Of a stretch of DNA of 64,000 nucleotides, positions 9,222 to 20,330 are shown piece by piece. Each line of letters starts with the position of its first letter. Position 1 is the stretch's first letter. Origin of the DNA: Flavobacteriaceae bacterium (GTDB lineage: Bacteria; Bacteroidota; Bacteroidia; Flavobacteriales; Flavobacteriaceae). Below the pieces are notes generated by a model. That model did no database searches. It saw only the letters and a list, made by a program, of their open reading frames with translations, and was not told the DNA's origin. The DNA is taken from contig CANKLE010000004.1 in the NCBI GenBank assembly GCA_947483075.1, forward strand, positions 124,001 through 188,000, read 5' to 3'. The translations under genes were made by a program, and so were the position numbers.

Positions 9222-10625
9222 TTATTTTTTTAACCAATTGTTGGTGAATTCACAATCGCGGTATTCGCCATTGATCTTAATGTAGGTTTCTTTGATTTTT
9301 TCTTCAGACCATTTGGCAATGGCATCAATTTGTTTTTCTTTTAAGGCAAGGTCTTTAATTTTCAAGTAGTCCTTGGCATAATCAGCGGTATGCTCGTTGA
9401 TGCGATTGGTTACCATCACAATTTTATACTTTTTCTTGCCCGACTGATCGGCATCGATCAAAGGAACAGATATTTCGCCTTCTTTCAAATTGGACACTTG
9501 AGAGTAAAAAGCCGGATCCATTTTGGTCAATTCAAAATGAGTATCTTGTGTTTTGGGATTAATCAGTACTCCGCCATTGGCTTTGGTTTCTTTTTCGTCA
9601 GATTCCGTTCTAGCCGCATCGGCAAAAGTGAGCGATTTGTCTTCGATTTTCTTTTTGATTTGCAACACACGCTCTTTGGCGTCTTTGAGCGATTGGTCGG
9701 TTACCGAAGGCACTAATAAAATATGACGCAATTCTATTTCTTGCCCTCTAATTTTCTCCACGTAAATGATGTGAAATCCAAAATCGGTTTCGAAAGGTTC
9801 GGAAATTTCGCCTTCGCCCAAACTAAATGCCACATCTTTAAATTCTTTGACAAAGGGCGTTTTCTTGTTCATTTTGTAATAGCCCCCGTTTGAACTCGAG
9901 CCCGGATCTTGCGAATACAAAACGGCTTTGGTTGAAAAGCTAGAACCCTCTTGTACTTCTTTTTTGAACTCCTTGAGTCGATCAATTACTTTTTGCTTGT
10001 CGGCTTCTGATACTTTGGGCTGCACAACAATTTGTGAAACTTCGAGTTCAGCGCCAAATACTGGCCGATCTGCTTCTGGGATTTTTTTAAAGAAATTGCG
10101 CACTTCCTCGGGTGTAATCTCAACGGCATCGACAATTTTCTTTTGCATGGACGAAGTCAATTTATTGGTCTTGATGATTTCGAACAAATCGGTTCTAAAA
10201 TCTTCCTCGGTAGTTTTCTTGAAATATTTTACCACTTTATCCATCGTGCCCAATTGCTCAACCATGTAGGCAACTTGCTCTTCCATTTTGGATTTCACTT
10301 CTTCATCGGTTACCACAATACTGTCCTGAATCGCTTGGTGTGCGTATAATTTTTCTTCCATCAATTTGCCCATCATTTGGCAACGACTTAAATCTTTGAT
10401 CGAATTTCCTTGACTCGTCAATTCCAAAAAAGCTTTATCAATGTCCGAATCCAAAATATTGTAATCCCCAATGGTGGCAATTACACCGTCCACTTTTTTA
10501 TGCATCACAGCAGGAGCTACAACCGTTTTTACAGTATCCTTGATTACTTCTTGAGCAAGAACCGAAACCGAACAAATGAGCACCAACACCAAGGCAAGTA
10601 ATCCTTTATTTTTTGTATAATTCAT
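9222..10625 (-). CDS. SurA-like peptidylprolyl isomerase (parvulin) with signal peptide
   Basis: VIATIGDYNILDSDIDKAF (SurA N-domain), parvulin motifs LEVSQIVVQPK...SSNGGYYKMNKKTPFVKEFKDVAFSLGEGEISEPFETDFGFHIIYVE. Likely start MNYTKNKGLLAL (10625); the track start is 10667. Confidence 0.88.
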   Translation of the reverse strand: MNYTKNKGLLALVLVLICSVSVLAQEVIKDTVKTVVAPAVMHKKVDGVIATIGDYNILDSDIDKAFLELTSQGNSIKDLSRCQMMGKLMEEKLYAHQAIQDSIVVTDEEVKSKMEEQVAYMVEQLGTMDKVVKYFKKTTEEDFRTDLFEIIKTNKLTSSMQKKIVDAVEITPEEVRNFFKKIPEADRPVFGAELEVSQIVVQPKVSEADKQKVIDRLKEFKKEVQEGSSFSTKAVLYSQDPGSSSNGGYYKMNKKTPFVKEFKDVAFSLGEGEISEPFETDFGFHIIYVEKIRGQEIELRHILLVPSVTDQSLKDAKERVLQIKKKIEDKSLTFADAARTESDEKETKANGGVLINPKTQDTHFELTKMDPAFYSQVSNLKEGEISVPLIDADQSGKKKYKIVMVTNRINEHTADYAKDYLKIKDLALKEKQIDAIAKWSEEKIKETYIKINGEYRDCEFTNNWLKK

Positions 10626-11460
10626 ATTTTTCATCTTTAAGCGCATCGTCAGTGATGTCTTTTTCAAATTTTTTAATCAGTTCCAACTTTCTGTTATTCA
10701 AAATCACGTCCCTCAAGGTCGGTATCAGGTAATCAAAGGGGCCTATTTGGTTTTTGGCAATTACGTTGGTGATTTTCACCAAATAAATGTCATTTCCGTC
10801 AGGGTATAGAATTTTCTTCCCGGCTGCTATGTATTGGTCTTTATTGTCGGTAGTGATAAAAGGCAATTTGTTGTATACCTGATCCATCGAAACCCAAACC
10901 GTATCATTCAAGGCATAACTTTTGCATTGCATTGCATAGGTATCCCAAAACTTCTTGTCCTTTTTCTTGAAGTCAAAGAACTTGCTTTGCATACTTCCAA
11001 ATCGAGGATTGTCTTTATTTACATGAACGTAACGCAAACGGACCAAAGTAGCTGTTGTTCTAAAATTCTCTTTGTTGGCCGCGTAATACTCTTTTAATTC
11101 GGTTGTTGATATTACCGTGTCAACCGACTGTTTTACTATTTCTTCTAAATATGCTTTGGTATACAGATCAATTTTATATTGGTTGATCAGCGCATCAAAA
11201 TTCGCTTTTTTTGCTTTATTCAAATTGACTTCAGCAGCATTATACAACAACTCTTGCGACGCCCATCGCGCAATAAAATCATGTACAATAGTGAGGCTGT
11301 CTTTTTTTGTAGCACCTGTTGGTACTAAGCCTTTGATATCACTGGGATACAAATAATGTTCGTTTACCCGAGCTATTGCTTCTGTTTTGGCTTCTGGTTT
11401 AAAAAAACTACAGGCTGTGCCTACCAGCAACAGGAGAACTATACCCGGCAGCTTGTACAT
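10606..11460 (-). CDS. SurA-like lipoprotein with degenerate PPIase region
   Basis: Lipobox LLLLVGTACSF, AIARVNEHYLYPSDIKGLVP; starts in a TAATG overlap with the upstream PPIase gene. Confidence 0.75.
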   Translation of the reverse strand: MYKLPGIVLLLLVGTACSFFKPEAKTEAIARVNEHYLYPSDIKGLVPTGATKKDSLTIVHDFIARWASQELLYNAAEVNLNKAKKANFDALINQYKIDLYTKAYLEEIVKQSVDTVISTTELKEYYAANKENFRTTATLVRLRYVHVNKDNPRFGSMQSKFFDFKKKDKKFWDTYAMQCKSYALNDTVWVSMDQVYNKLPFITTDNKDQYIAAGKKILYPDGNDIYLVKITNVIAKNQIGPFDYLIPTLRDVILNNRKLELIKKFEKDITDDALKDEKYELYKK

Positions 11461-13427
11461 TATTTTTTCAACTGGGTTTTTACTTTTTCGAAAACGTCTT
11501 GGTTTACTTTTACTGAAAACTCAGTCTTTAAATCGTCTACCCATTTTTGTTCTAAAAATTGTTGGTAATCATTGATGACTTTGCCTTTGCATTCGTCTAA
11601 AGTTTTTACCGCCGCAGGAATCACTTTTACTACTTGTGTAATAAAATAGTATTCGCCTTCTTTTGTAACCGCGGTTAATCCTGTTTGGAAAGGCACATTT
11701 TTTGGCAACGCATCCGAGCCTTCTTCAAATGTTCCAGAGTTGGTCATTACTACCACCTTGTCTTTCGTATTCAAGGCTTCTTTAATCTTTTCTGCACCCA
11801 CTACTTTTTTCAATAATTTTTGGGCTTTTTTGATTACATCTTCTTGGGTCGAAGAAACGATCAAGGCTTCCAATCTATTTTTCCATTGGTAATTAAATTT
11901 ACGGGTTTCATAAAACGATTTCAAACCAAGTGTATCTGATTTTGATTTTTCCCAAATTTCTTTTTCCATCAAATCAAACAACAACAAGCCATCGCGGTAT
12001 TCTTCCATCACTGTTTCAAACTCAGGAAACTCGTGTTCTAAATTATCCGTATAGTATTTGGTAAGTTGTTCCTCTTGGTATTGTTGGTACAAATGATCTA
12101 CCAAAGCAGGAACTGGTTTAATTTTTAAATTTGATTTTTGTTGGTCTTTTACGTAATTCAAAAAGTCATTTCCACTCAGTACTTTGGTGTCAACACTCAG
12201 CAATTTGCTTTCAAAAGCCTTGTTGGTTGGCACTTCCCATTTGCTTTCGTAAAAATCATCCGTTACGGCTTTGGCCAACAAAGCATACAATTTCGGATCG
12301 CGTTTGGGGGCATATTTTTTTTGCAATTTCTCGTTTAATGAATTGGTTATCAAGCGAGAACGATCATCCTTCCCAACTTTGTTCTCCAATTCGGTTTTCA
12401 TTTCTTCAAATGATTTTAACGGATATTTCTCGATCAATTTTACAATGTGCCAGCCAAAACGGGTTTGAAATGGCGTAGAGATCGGGTTTTGAGCGGTGAG
12501 CGTAAAGGCCACATTTTCGAATTCCTCGGCGCTCAATTGTCCAGATCCAAAGCGAGTCAAAACTCCACCTCTAGAAGAAGAAGATTTGTCTTCAGAAAAT
12601 TGCTTGGCCAATTCTTCAAATTTCTCGCCTTGTTGTAATTTTTGGTAGATGTCGTCAATTTTGGTTTTGGCAGCCGCTTTGTCTTCGGGTTTGTCTTCTT
12701 TCGGAGTTAAAATCATGATATGAGCAACCGAAACTTCGCCGCGGTTGTCTCGCACATCCTCTACTTTTATGAGGTGATACCCAAATCGGGTGCGGATAGG
12801 ATTTGAGATCGTTCCTATTGGCGTTCTAAAGGCCGCGCTTTCAAAAGCGTACACCATTCGGAAAGAGGAAAAATAACCCAAATCTCCTTTGTTTTCTTTT
12901 GCAGAAGGATCTTGTGAAAACTCAACAGCCAATTGACCAAAATCTTCTCCTTTTAGCGCTCGGCCTCTAATTTCTTTCGCCTTATTGTAGGCAACTAGGG
13001 TGTCTGCGGGTGCGGCATTTTCGTCAACTAAAATTAAAATATGAGCGGCTTTGATTTCTTTTTTAGAACGTTCGTAGCCTTCAACAACCAATTCGTTGGT
13101 AACTTTAGAATCGGTCAAATAATTTTTGGACAACTGGGTGCGGTAGGAAGCCAATTCATTTTTGTAAGCCTCGCCATTTTGCAAACCTAATTTATTGGCT
13201 TTGGTGATTTTTAATTTATACCCCACAAACAACTCCAAATATTGGGTGAGATCTTTTTGGGATTCGTCTTTTACTAAGTCTAAATTTTTATTGTAAACAC
13301 GCAAAAATTCATCGGTGTAATAGGGCTTGTCGTCGATGGTAAAAAGCGCTTCTTTGTTTGCGGTTTGAGCAAAAGAGGCCAGTTGTAAACTGATAAAAAA
13401 ACTAAAAAATAACGGTTTCATTTTCAT
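11460..13427 (-). CDS. Peptidylprolyl isomerase with two parvulin domains
   Basis: Two parvulin units: KAAHILILVDENAAP...FGYHLIKVEDVR and VAHIMILTPKEDK...FGWHIVKLIEKY; signal peptide at the N terminus. Confidence 0.9.
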   Translation of the reverse strand: MKMKPLFFSFFISLQLASFAQTANKEALFTIDDKPYYTDEFLRVYNKNLDLVKDESQKDLTQYLELFVGYKLKITKANKLGLQNGEAYKNELASYRTQLSKNYLTDSKVTNELVVEGYERSKKEIKAAHILILVDENAAPADTLVAYNKAKEIRGRALKGEDFGQLAVEFSQDPSAKENKGDLGYFSSFRMVYAFESAAFRTPIGTISNPIRTRFGYHLIKVEDVRDNRGEVSVAHIMILTPKEDKPEDKAAAKTKIDDIYQKLQQGEKFEELAKQFSEDKSSSSRGGVLTRFGSGQLSAEEFENVAFTLTAQNPISTPFQTRFGWHIVKLIEKYPLKSFEEMKTELENKVGKDDRSRLITNSLNEKLQKKYAPKRDPKLYALLAKAVTDDFYESKWEVPTNKAFESKLLSVDTKVLSGNDFLNYVKDQQKSNLKIKPVPALVDHLYQQYQEEQLTKYYTDNLEHEFPEFETVMEEYRDGLLLFDLMEKEIWEKSKSDTLGLKSFYETRKFNYQWKNRLEALIVSSTQEDVIKKAQKLLKKVVGAEKIKEALNTKDKVVVMTNSGTFEEGSDALPKNVPFQTGLTAVTKEGEYYFITQVVKVIPAAVKTLDECKGKVINDYQQFLEQKWVDDLKTEFSVKVNQDVFEKVKTQLKK

Positions 13428-13608
13428 GGGAAAGGGTAATTTTTAACGGTTTTAAGATTTGCAATAAAACGGAAATTATTTGTTCCGTTTCGGGTCAACA
13501 AAAATAACAATTCAATTAGATTATACAACTAATGCCGGGACTATTAACAAAAAATTAATTGGGTAAAATTAGCCATCCAAACGGCCCTGAATTCGCATAA
13601 AAAAATAG

Positions 13609-13616
13609 TATTTTTG
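13609..13616 (+). promoter_or_regulatory. -7 box (TATTTTTG) upstream of prfC
   Basis: TAnnTTTG ending 19 nt before the ATG at 13635. Confidence 0.5.
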
Positions 13617-13634
13617 CCAACTAGTTTTCAAATT

Positions 13635-15224
13635 ATGAGCTTTACAGACGAAATATTACGCCGACGTACCTTTGGCATCATTTCCCACCCGGATGCAGGA
13701 AAAACCACCTTGACCGAAAAATTACTGTTGTTTGGGGGAGCCATTCAAGAAGCAGGTGCCGTCAAAAACAATAAAATCAAAAAGGGTGCCACCTCCGATT
13801 TTATGGAAATTGAACGCCAACGCGGAATTTCGGTTTCTACCTCGGTTTTGGCTTTCAATTACAAAGACATCAAAATAAATATTTTAGACACGCCCGGCCA
13901 CAAGGATTTTGCCGAAGACACTTTTCGCACCCTAACTGCAGTTGACAGTGTAATTGTGGTGATTGACGTGGCCAAAGGAGTCGAAGAACAAACCGAAAAA
14001 TTGGTAGCCGTGTGCCGCATGCGCAACATTCCGATTATTGTATTCATCAACAAACTTGACCGGGAAGGAAAAGACGCCTTTGATTTGATGGACGAAGTAG
14101 AGCAAAAATTAGGACTCACGGTGAGCCCCTTGAGTTTCCCAATTGGCATGGGATATGACTTTCAAGGCATCTACAACATGTGGGAGCAAAACATCAATTT
14201 GTTTAGTGGCGACAGCCGAAAAAATATCGAAGAAACCATTGCATTTTCTGATGTGAACAGTCCCGAATTAGAAAAAATTATCGGCGTAAAACCAGCTGAG
14301 AAGTTGAGGGAAGAACTGGAGTTGATCGATGAAGTGTACCCCAAATTTGATCGAGAAGCCTATTTGAGTGGCAAATTACAACCGGTATTTTTTGGTTCGG
14401 CTTTGAATAATTTTGGGGTACGTGAATTATTGGATTGCTTTATAGCCATTGCGCCATCTCCTCGTCCCAAAGAATCCGAAAGCCGCTTGATAGACCCCAA
14501 TGAAACCAAAATGAGTGGGTTTGTGTTTAAAATCCATGCCAATATGGATCCCAAACACCGGGATCGTTTGGCTTTTGTGAAAATTGTTTCGGGCACCTTT
14601 GAGCGCAATAAGCCGTATTTACATGTCCGCCAAAATAAAAACCTGAAATTTTCGAGCCCCAATGCCTTTTTTGCCGAGAAGAAAGAAATTGTAGATATTT
14701 CCTATCCGGGAGACATTGTGGGCCTACACGATACGGGTAACTTTAAAATTGGCGATACGCTTACCGAAGGCGAAATGCTTAATTTTAAGGGCATTCCGAG
14801 TTTTTCTCCCGAACATTTTCGCTACATCAACAACGCCGATCCATTAAAAGCAAAGCAATTGGATAAAGGGGTTGACCAATTGATGGACGAAGGTGTGGCA
14901 CAGCTATTTACCTTAGAATTAAACAACCGAAAAGTAATTGGCACAGTCGGAGCCTTGCAATACGAAGTAATTCAATACCGTTTGGAACACGAATACGGCG
15001 CCAAATGCACCTACGAGAACTTCCCAGTACACAAAGCCTGTTGGGTAAAACCAAAGGATCCCAAAAGTGAAGAATTTAAAGAGTTTAAACGCATCAAGCA
15101 AAAATTCTTGGCCAAAGACAAGTACAACCAACTCGTTTTCCTTGCTGATTCTGATTTTACGATACAAATGACCCAAAGCAAATTCCCTTCGGTGCAGCTT
15201 TTTTTCACTTCAGAACTGGAGTAG
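13635..15224 (+). CDS. prfC: Peptide chain release factor 3
   Basis: RRTFGIISHPDAGKTTLTEKLLLFGGAIQEAGAVK, ERQRGISVSTSV, DTPGHKDFAEDTFRTL. ATG 13635 (MSFTDEIL) is preferred over the track start at 13614. Confidence 0.96.
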   Translation: MSFTDEILRRRTFGIISHPDAGKTTLTEKLLLFGGAIQEAGAVKNNKIKKGATSDFMEIERQRGISVSTSVLAFNYKDIKINILDTPGHKDFAEDTFRTLTAVDSVIVVIDVAKGVEEQTEKLVAVCRMRNIPIIVFINKLDREGKDAFDLMDEVEQKLGLTVSPLSFPIGMGYDFQGIYNMWEQNINLFSGDSRKNIEETIAFSDVNSPELEKIIGVKPAEKLREELELIDEVYPKFDREAYLSGKLQPVFFGSALNNFGVRELLDCFIAIAPSPRPKESESRLIDPNETKMSGFVFKIHANMDPKHRDRLAFVKIVSGTFERNKPYLHVRQNKNLKFSSPNAFFAEKKEIVDISYPGDIVGLHDTGNFKIGDTLTEGEMLNFKGIPSFSPEHFRYINNADPLKAKQLDKGVDQLMDEGVAQLFTLELNNRKVIGTVGALQYEVIQYRLEHEYGAKCTYENFPVHKACWVKPKDPKSEEFKEFKRIKQKFLAKDKYNQLVFLADSDFTIQMTQSKFPSVQLFFTSELE

Positions 15225-15307
15225 GACGTTAAAAAGCTATTTTTTATCGATTTTATTTGTTTTAAATAAATATAGACTCTACCTTTGAGCACCAAAATAC
15301 AAGCAAC

Positions 15308-15505
15308 ATGCAAGCAAAAATTACCAAAATAGGAATCTTCACTTATTTACTTTTAGCTAACAATATACTTCAGGCACAAATAGACCCAGATGCACCTGCC
15401 GAACCCCCAACGATTGCCCCTATTAATGAGCAACTTATATGGTTAATTGTTTTAGGCCTCGTGTTCGCTTATTATCTATACAAAACCAAAAAAGTAAAAG
15501 CATAA
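15308..15505 (+). CDS. Small secreted/membrane protein (65 aa), signal peptide plus C-terminal TM and basic tail
   Basis: MQAKITKIGIFTYLLLANNILQAQ-IDPDAPAEPPTIAPINEQ-LIWLIVLGLVFAYYLY-KTKKVKA; followed by a terminator. Confidence 0.65.
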   Translation: MQAKITKIGIFTYLLLANNILQAQIDPDAPAEPPTIAPINEQLIWLIVLGLVFAYYLYKTKKVKA

Positions 15506-15521
15506 TACTACACACCATATT

Positions 15522-15548
15522 AAAACCTGTAATTAGCAGGTTTTTTTT
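15522..15548 (+). terminator. Terminator of the small ORF
   Basis: AAAACCTG-TAATTAG-CAGGTTTTTTT. Confidence 0.75.
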
Positions 15549-15560
15549 ATAGTTACTACT

Positions 15561-15591
15561 AAAAAAAGCCCTCCAATTGGAGGGCTTTTTT
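15561..15591 (-). terminator. Terminator at the end of the rpoC-DUF3467 transcript
   Basis: AAAAAAAGCCCTCC-AATT-GGAGGGCTTTTTT. Confidence 0.9.
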
Positions 15592-15593
15592 AT

Positions 15594-15905
15594 TTATGCT
15601 TGTCCCGCAGGACCAAAATTTAACGGTATGGGCGGCTGTTCGGAATCTTTAATTTCTCCGTGAGCCGACTCAAAGCGGTGCACATTTTCGGCCAGGGCCT
15701 TTACCAATCGCTTGGCGTGTTGTGGCGTGAGCACGATGCGTGACTTCACTTTGGCTTTGGGCGTACCGGGCATGATGCACACAAAATCTAACACAAACTC
15801 AGAGGCCGAATGGTTGATGATGGCTAGGTTGGAATAAATTCCTTCTGCTATCGCTTCCTCGAGCTCAATGTTGATTTGTCCGGGTTGTATATTAGAATCA
15901 CTCAT
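15594..15905 (-). CDS. DUF3467 domain protein
   Basis: INIELEEAIAEGIYSNLAIINHSASEFVLDFVCIMPGTPKAKVKSRIVLTPQHAKRL; starts one nt past the rpoC stop codon. Confidence 0.88.
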   Translation of the reverse strand: MSDSNIQPGQINIELEEAIAEGIYSNLAIINHSASEFVLDFVCIMPGTPKAKVKSRIVLTPQHAKRLVKALAENVHRFESAHGEIKDSEQPPIPLNFGPAGQA

Positions 15906-15906
15906 C

Positions 15907-18900
15907 TTAGTAAATGTATTCTTCTCTACTGGCCATCATCTCGTTGAAATCGTCTTTTGATCCTACAATCGTGTGATCGTATTCTCTCATACCGGTTCCG
16001 GCTGGGATTCTATGACCTACAATTACATTTTCTTTCAAGCCTTCTAAGTAATCTACTTTACCGGCAACTGCCGCTTCGTTTAATACTTTGGTTGTTTCTT
16101 GGAAGGAAGCTGCCGAGATAAATGATTTCGTTTGTAACGAAGCTCTAGTAATACCTTGCAATACTGGTGTAGCTGTAGCGGTAACTACATCACGGGCCGA
16201 TATGAGGTTTTTATCCGAACGTTTCAACAACGAATTCTCGTCGCGCAATTCTCTGGGAGAAATGATTTGACCTGGTTTGATGTTCTCCGAATCGCCGGCA
16301 TCATCAACCACTTTCATTCCGTACAACTTGTCGTTTTCTAGGATGAAATCTTTGGTGTGAATCAATTGCTCTTCTAAGAACAAGGTATCTCCTGGGTCTT
16401 CTACACGTACTTTTCGCATCATCTGACGAATCACTACTTCAAAGTGTTTGTCGTTGATTTTTACTCCTTGCAAACGGTATACTTCTTGAATTTCATTTAC
16501 CAAATACTGTTGAACAGCCGCTGGTCCTTGAATGCGTAAGATATCGTCTGGCGTAACGGCACCGTCTGATAACGGAGCACCGGCACGTACAAAGTCGTTT
16601 TCTTGAACTAAGATTTGACTGGATAATTTTACCAAGTATTTTTTAACTTCTCCAAACTTAGACTCGATGATGATTTCGCGGTTACCTCGTTTGATTTTTC
16701 CAAACGAAACAACTCCATCAATCTCAGACACTACTGCTGGATTCGAAGGATTACGAGCCTCTAACAACTCTGTAATTCTAGGAAGACCTCCCGTAATATC
16801 ACCCGCTTTTGAAGAACGACGAGGAATTTTAACCAAGACTTTACCCGCCTTAATTTTTTCTCCGTTTTCTACCATCAAGTGAGCCCCAACTGGCAGGTTG
16901 TACGAACGAATTAACTCGTTGTCTTTCCCGTATACCAATAAGGTTGGAATTAATTTTTTGCTTCTTGATTCAGAAATTACTTTTTCTTGGAATCCCGTTT
17001 GCTCATCGATTTCTACTTGGAACGATTGTCCTTGCTCTAAATCTTCGTAAGCAATTTTTCCGGTAAATTCAGAAACAATTACCCCATTATACGGATCCCA
17101 TTTACAGATCGTAGTTCCTTTTTTGACTACATCGGCATCTTTTACATAGATACTAGAACCGTAAGGAATATTGTGTGTGTTTAAGACAATTCCGGTTTTT
17201 ACGTCAACCAATTTCAATTCGGTAGAACGTGAAACGACAATGTCTACTGCGTTTCCTTCACTGTCTTCGCCTTTTACGGTTTTCAAGTCTTCGATTTCCA
17301 AACGACCGTCAAAACGAGTCACAATGTTAGATTCTTCCGAAATATTTCCTGCTGTACCTCCCACGTGGAATGTACGTAATGTTAACTGTGTACCTGGCTC
17401 TCCAATAGATTGTGCGGCAATTACCCCTACTGCTTCTCCACGTTGGGTCATACGACCGGTGGCTAAGTTTCGTCCGTAACATTTGGCACAAATTCCTTTT
17501 AAAGCTTCACAAGTAAGCGGTGAACGCACCTCTACTTTTTCTATTGGCGAAGCTTCAATATCTTTCACAATGGCTTCAGTGATTTGTTGTCCGGTGTGAA
17601 CTACAATTTCTGAAGTTAATGGATTGATTACATCTTGTAATGCTACACGTCCTAAAATGCGTTCGCCCAAGGTTTCTACAATCTCTTCGTTTTTCTTCAA
17701 GGCCGAAACTTCAATTCCACGCAACGTACCACAATCGTCAATGTTTACAATAACATCTTGCGATACATCATGCAATCTACGAGTCAAGTAACCCGCATCC
17801 GCCGTTTTCAAAGCGGTATCGGCAAGTCCTTTACGCGCTCCGTGTGTAGAAATAAAGTATTCTAAGATCGATAACCCTTCTTTAAAGTTCGAAAGAATTG
17901 GGTTTTCGATGATCTCTCCCCCGCCTGCTGTCGATTTTTTAGGTTTTGCCATCAATCCACGCATTCCGGTTAACTGACGGATTTGCTCTTTCGATCCACG
18001 TGCTCCAGAATCAAGCATCATGTATACCGAGTTGAACCCTTGTTGGTCTTCGCGAATATTTTTCATGGCCAATTCGGTAAGCATGGCATTCGTAGAAGTC
18101 CACACATCAATAACTTGGTTGTAGCGTTCGTTGTTGGTAATTAAACCCATGTTGTAGTTGGCAGAAATTCCTTCTACTTGTTCGCGAGCATCGGCAATTA
18201 ATTCTTCTTTGCGTTCCGGAATAATAATATCCCCTAAGCTGAAAGACAATCCACCTTTGAAGGCAAATTTATACCCCATGTCTTTCATGTTATCCAAGAA
18301 AGCAGCAGTAGTTGGCACATTGGTCACGCTCAAAATACGTCCAATGATGTCGCGTAAATTCTTTTTCGTCAATACGTCATTGATGTATCCGGCAACTTCT
18401 GGAACTACTTCATTAAACAATACACGACCTGCAGTAGTTTGGATGATTTGGTATACCAATTCGCCTTTGTCGTTGTAATCTTTTGCTCTAATTTTCACTC
18501 GCGCATTCAATTCCAACTTGCCTTCGTTTAAAGCAATATTTACTTCTTCGGCTGAATAGAAAGTTAATCCTTCTCCCAAAATTTTATGTTCTGGAGTCGA
18601 GATGCGCTCTTTGGTCATGTAATACAGACCCAAAACCATGTCTTGAGAAGGTACCGTGATTGGTGCACCATTGGCTGGATTCAAGATATTGTGCGAAGCC
18701 AATAATAACAATTGTGCTTCCAAAATAGCCTCTGGTCCTAACGGCAAGTGAACCGCCATCTGATCACCATCAAAATCCGCATTAAACGCCGTACAAACTA
18801 AGGGGTGCAATTGGATTGCTTTTCCTTCGATTAATTTGGGTTGAAAAGCTTGTATCCCTAAACGGTGCAAAGTAGGCGCACGATTTAGTAATACCGGGTG

Positions 18901-20226
18901 TCCTTTAATTACATTTTCAAGGATGTCCCACACTACAGGCTCTTTTTTATCAATAATTTTCTTAGCCGATTTTACGGTTTTTACAATTCCTCTTTCGATC
19001 AATTTACGAATCACAAAAGGTTTGTACAATTCGGCTGCCATATCTTTTGGGATACCGCATTCGAATAATTTTAATTCTGGTCCAACCACAATTACCGAAC
19101 GAGCCGAATAATCGACACGTTTTCCTAGTAAGTTTTGACGGAAACGACCTTGTTTTCCTTTTAAGGAATCCGATAAAGATTTTAAAGGACGATTGGATTC
19201 AGTTTTTACAGCGGATGCTTTACGGGTGTTGTCAAACAAGGAATCAACCGATTCTTGCAACATACGTTTTTCGTTACGCAAAATTACTTCTGGCGCTTTG
19301 ATTTCCATCAAACGTTTCAAACGGTTGTTACGGATAATTACACGTCGGTACAAATCGTTCAAATCGGAAGTAGCAAAACGACCCCCATCTAGCGGCACTA
19401 ATGGACGCAATTCTGGTGGGATAACCGGAACCACTTTCATGATCATCCACTCCGGACGGTTCTCTCTGTTTACGTTTGATTCACGGAAAGACTCAACAAC
19501 TTGCAAACGTTTTAACGCTTCGGTTTTACGTTGTTTCGAGGTTTCGGTATTGGCCGAGTGACGCAATTCATACGAAAGGGCATCTAAGTCAATGCGAGCC
19601 AACAAATCCATGATGCATTCGGCACCCATTTTGGCGATGAATTTATTTGGATCGTTGTCGTCCAAGTATTGATTACCAGGATTGGTTTCATCCAATTTGT
19701 CCAGGATAGTCAAATATTCTTCTTCGGTCAAGAAATCCAAACGATTTAAAGGTTCCCCTTCGGCGTTTGTTCCTGCACCCGCTTGAATTACTACGTATCG
19801 CTCGTAGTAAATAATCATGTCTAATTTTTTGGAAGGTAATCCCAAAATGTAGCCGATTTTATTTGGCAACGAACGGAAATACCAAATGTGCGCAATAGGC
19901 ACCACCAAATTGATGTGTCCTACGCGATCACGACGTACTTTTTTCTCGGTCACTTCAACCCCACAACGGTCACAAATGATTCCTTTGTATCGGATTCTTT
20001 TGTATTTGCCGCAAGCACATTCGAAATCCTTTACAGGTCCGAAAATACGCTCACAGAACAAGCCATCACGTTCCGGTTTATGGGTACGGTAATTGATTGT
20101 TTCTGGTTTTAAAACTTCCCCTCTTGATTCGGCCAAAATTGACTCAGGCGAAGCAAGACCTATCGAAATTTTATCAAATCTCTTGATAGGGTTTTTATCT
20201 TTATTGTTATTTCGATTATTCATCAT
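15907..20226 (-). CDS. rpoC: DNA-directed RNA polymerase subunit beta'
   Basis: [51 protein letters not shown], and downstream conserved regions. Confidence 0.99.
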   Translation of the reverse strand: MMNNRNNNKDKNPIKRFDKISIGLASPESILAESRGEVLKPETINYRTHKPERDGLFCERIFGPVKDFECACGKYKRIRYKGIICDRCGVEVTEKKVRRDRVGHINLVVPIAHIWYFRSLPNKIGYILGLPSKKLDMIIYYERYVVIQAGAGTNAEGEPLNRLDFLTEEEYLTILDKLDETNPGNQYLDDNDPNKFIAKMGAECIMDLLARIDLDALSYELRHSANTETSKQRKTEALKRLQVVESFRESNVNRENRPEWMIMKVVPVIPPELRPLVPLDGGRFATSDLNDLYRRVIIRNNRLKRLMEIKAPEVILRNEKRMLQESVDSLFDNTRKASAVKTESNRPLKSLSDSLKGKQGRFRQNLLGKRVDYSARSVIVVGPELKLFECGIPKDMAAELYKPFVIRKLIERGIVKTVKSAKKIIDKKEPVVWDILENVIKGHPVLLNRAPTLHRLGIQAFQPKLIEGKAIQLHPLVCTAFNADFDGDQMAVHLPLGPEAILEAQLLLLASHNILNPANGAPITVPSQDMVLGLYYMTKERISTPEHKILGEGLTFYSAEEVNIALNEGKLELNARVKIRAKDYNDKGELVYQIIQTTAGRVLFNEVVPEVAGYINDVLTKKNLRDIIGRILSVTNVPTTAAFLDNMKDMGYKFAFKGGLSFSLGDIIIPERKEELIADAREQVEGISANYNMGLITNNERYNQVIDVWTSTNAMLTELAMKNIREDQQGFNSVYMMLDSGARGSKEQIRQLTGMRGLMAKPKKSTAGGGEIIENPILSNFKEGLSILEYFISTHGARKGLADTALKTADAGYLTRRLHDVSQDVIVNIDDCGTLRGIEVSALKKNEEIVETLGERILGRVALQDVINPLTSEIVVHTGQQITEAIVKDIEASPIEKVEVRSPLTCEALKGICAKCYGRNLATGRMTQRGEAVGVIAAQSIGEPGTQLTLRTFHVGGTAGNISEESNIVTRFDGRLEIEDLKTVKGEDSEGNAVDIVVSRSTELKLVDVKTGIVLNTHNIPYGSSIYVKDADVVKKGTTICKWDPYNGVIVSEFTGKIAYEDLEQGQSFQVEIDEQTGFQEKVISESRSKKLIPTLLVYGKDNELIRSYNLPVGAHLMVENGEKIKAGKVLVKIPRRSSKAGDITGGLPRITELLEARNPSNPAVVSEIDGVVSFGKIKRGNREIIIESKFGEVKKYLVKLSSQILVQENDFVRAGAPLSDGAVTPDDILRIQGPAAVQQYLVNEIQEVYRLQGVKINDKHFEVVIRQMMRKVRVEDPGDTLFLEEQLIHTKDFILENDKLYGMKVVDDAGDSENIKPGQIISPRELRDENSLLKRSDKNLISARDVVTATATPVLQGITRASLQTKSFISAASFQETTKVLNEAAVAGKVDYLEGLKENVIVGHRIPAGTGMREYDHTIVGSKDDFNEMMASREEYIY

Positions 20227-20330
20227 AGTCGTTACTATTGAATTATTTTGAAATTGATTTTTGGTTGTTGGTTGCTGGTTTTCTGAAATCAGTGATAAAA
20301 CCGAAAAAAGAAAACCAACAGCAAACTGAT

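Noticed and set aside
20263-20325. Imperfect inverted repeat (TGGTTTTC...GAAAACCA) between rpoB and rpoC
   Set aside because: Stem is short and imperfect with a long loop in simple-sequence DNA; could be chance.
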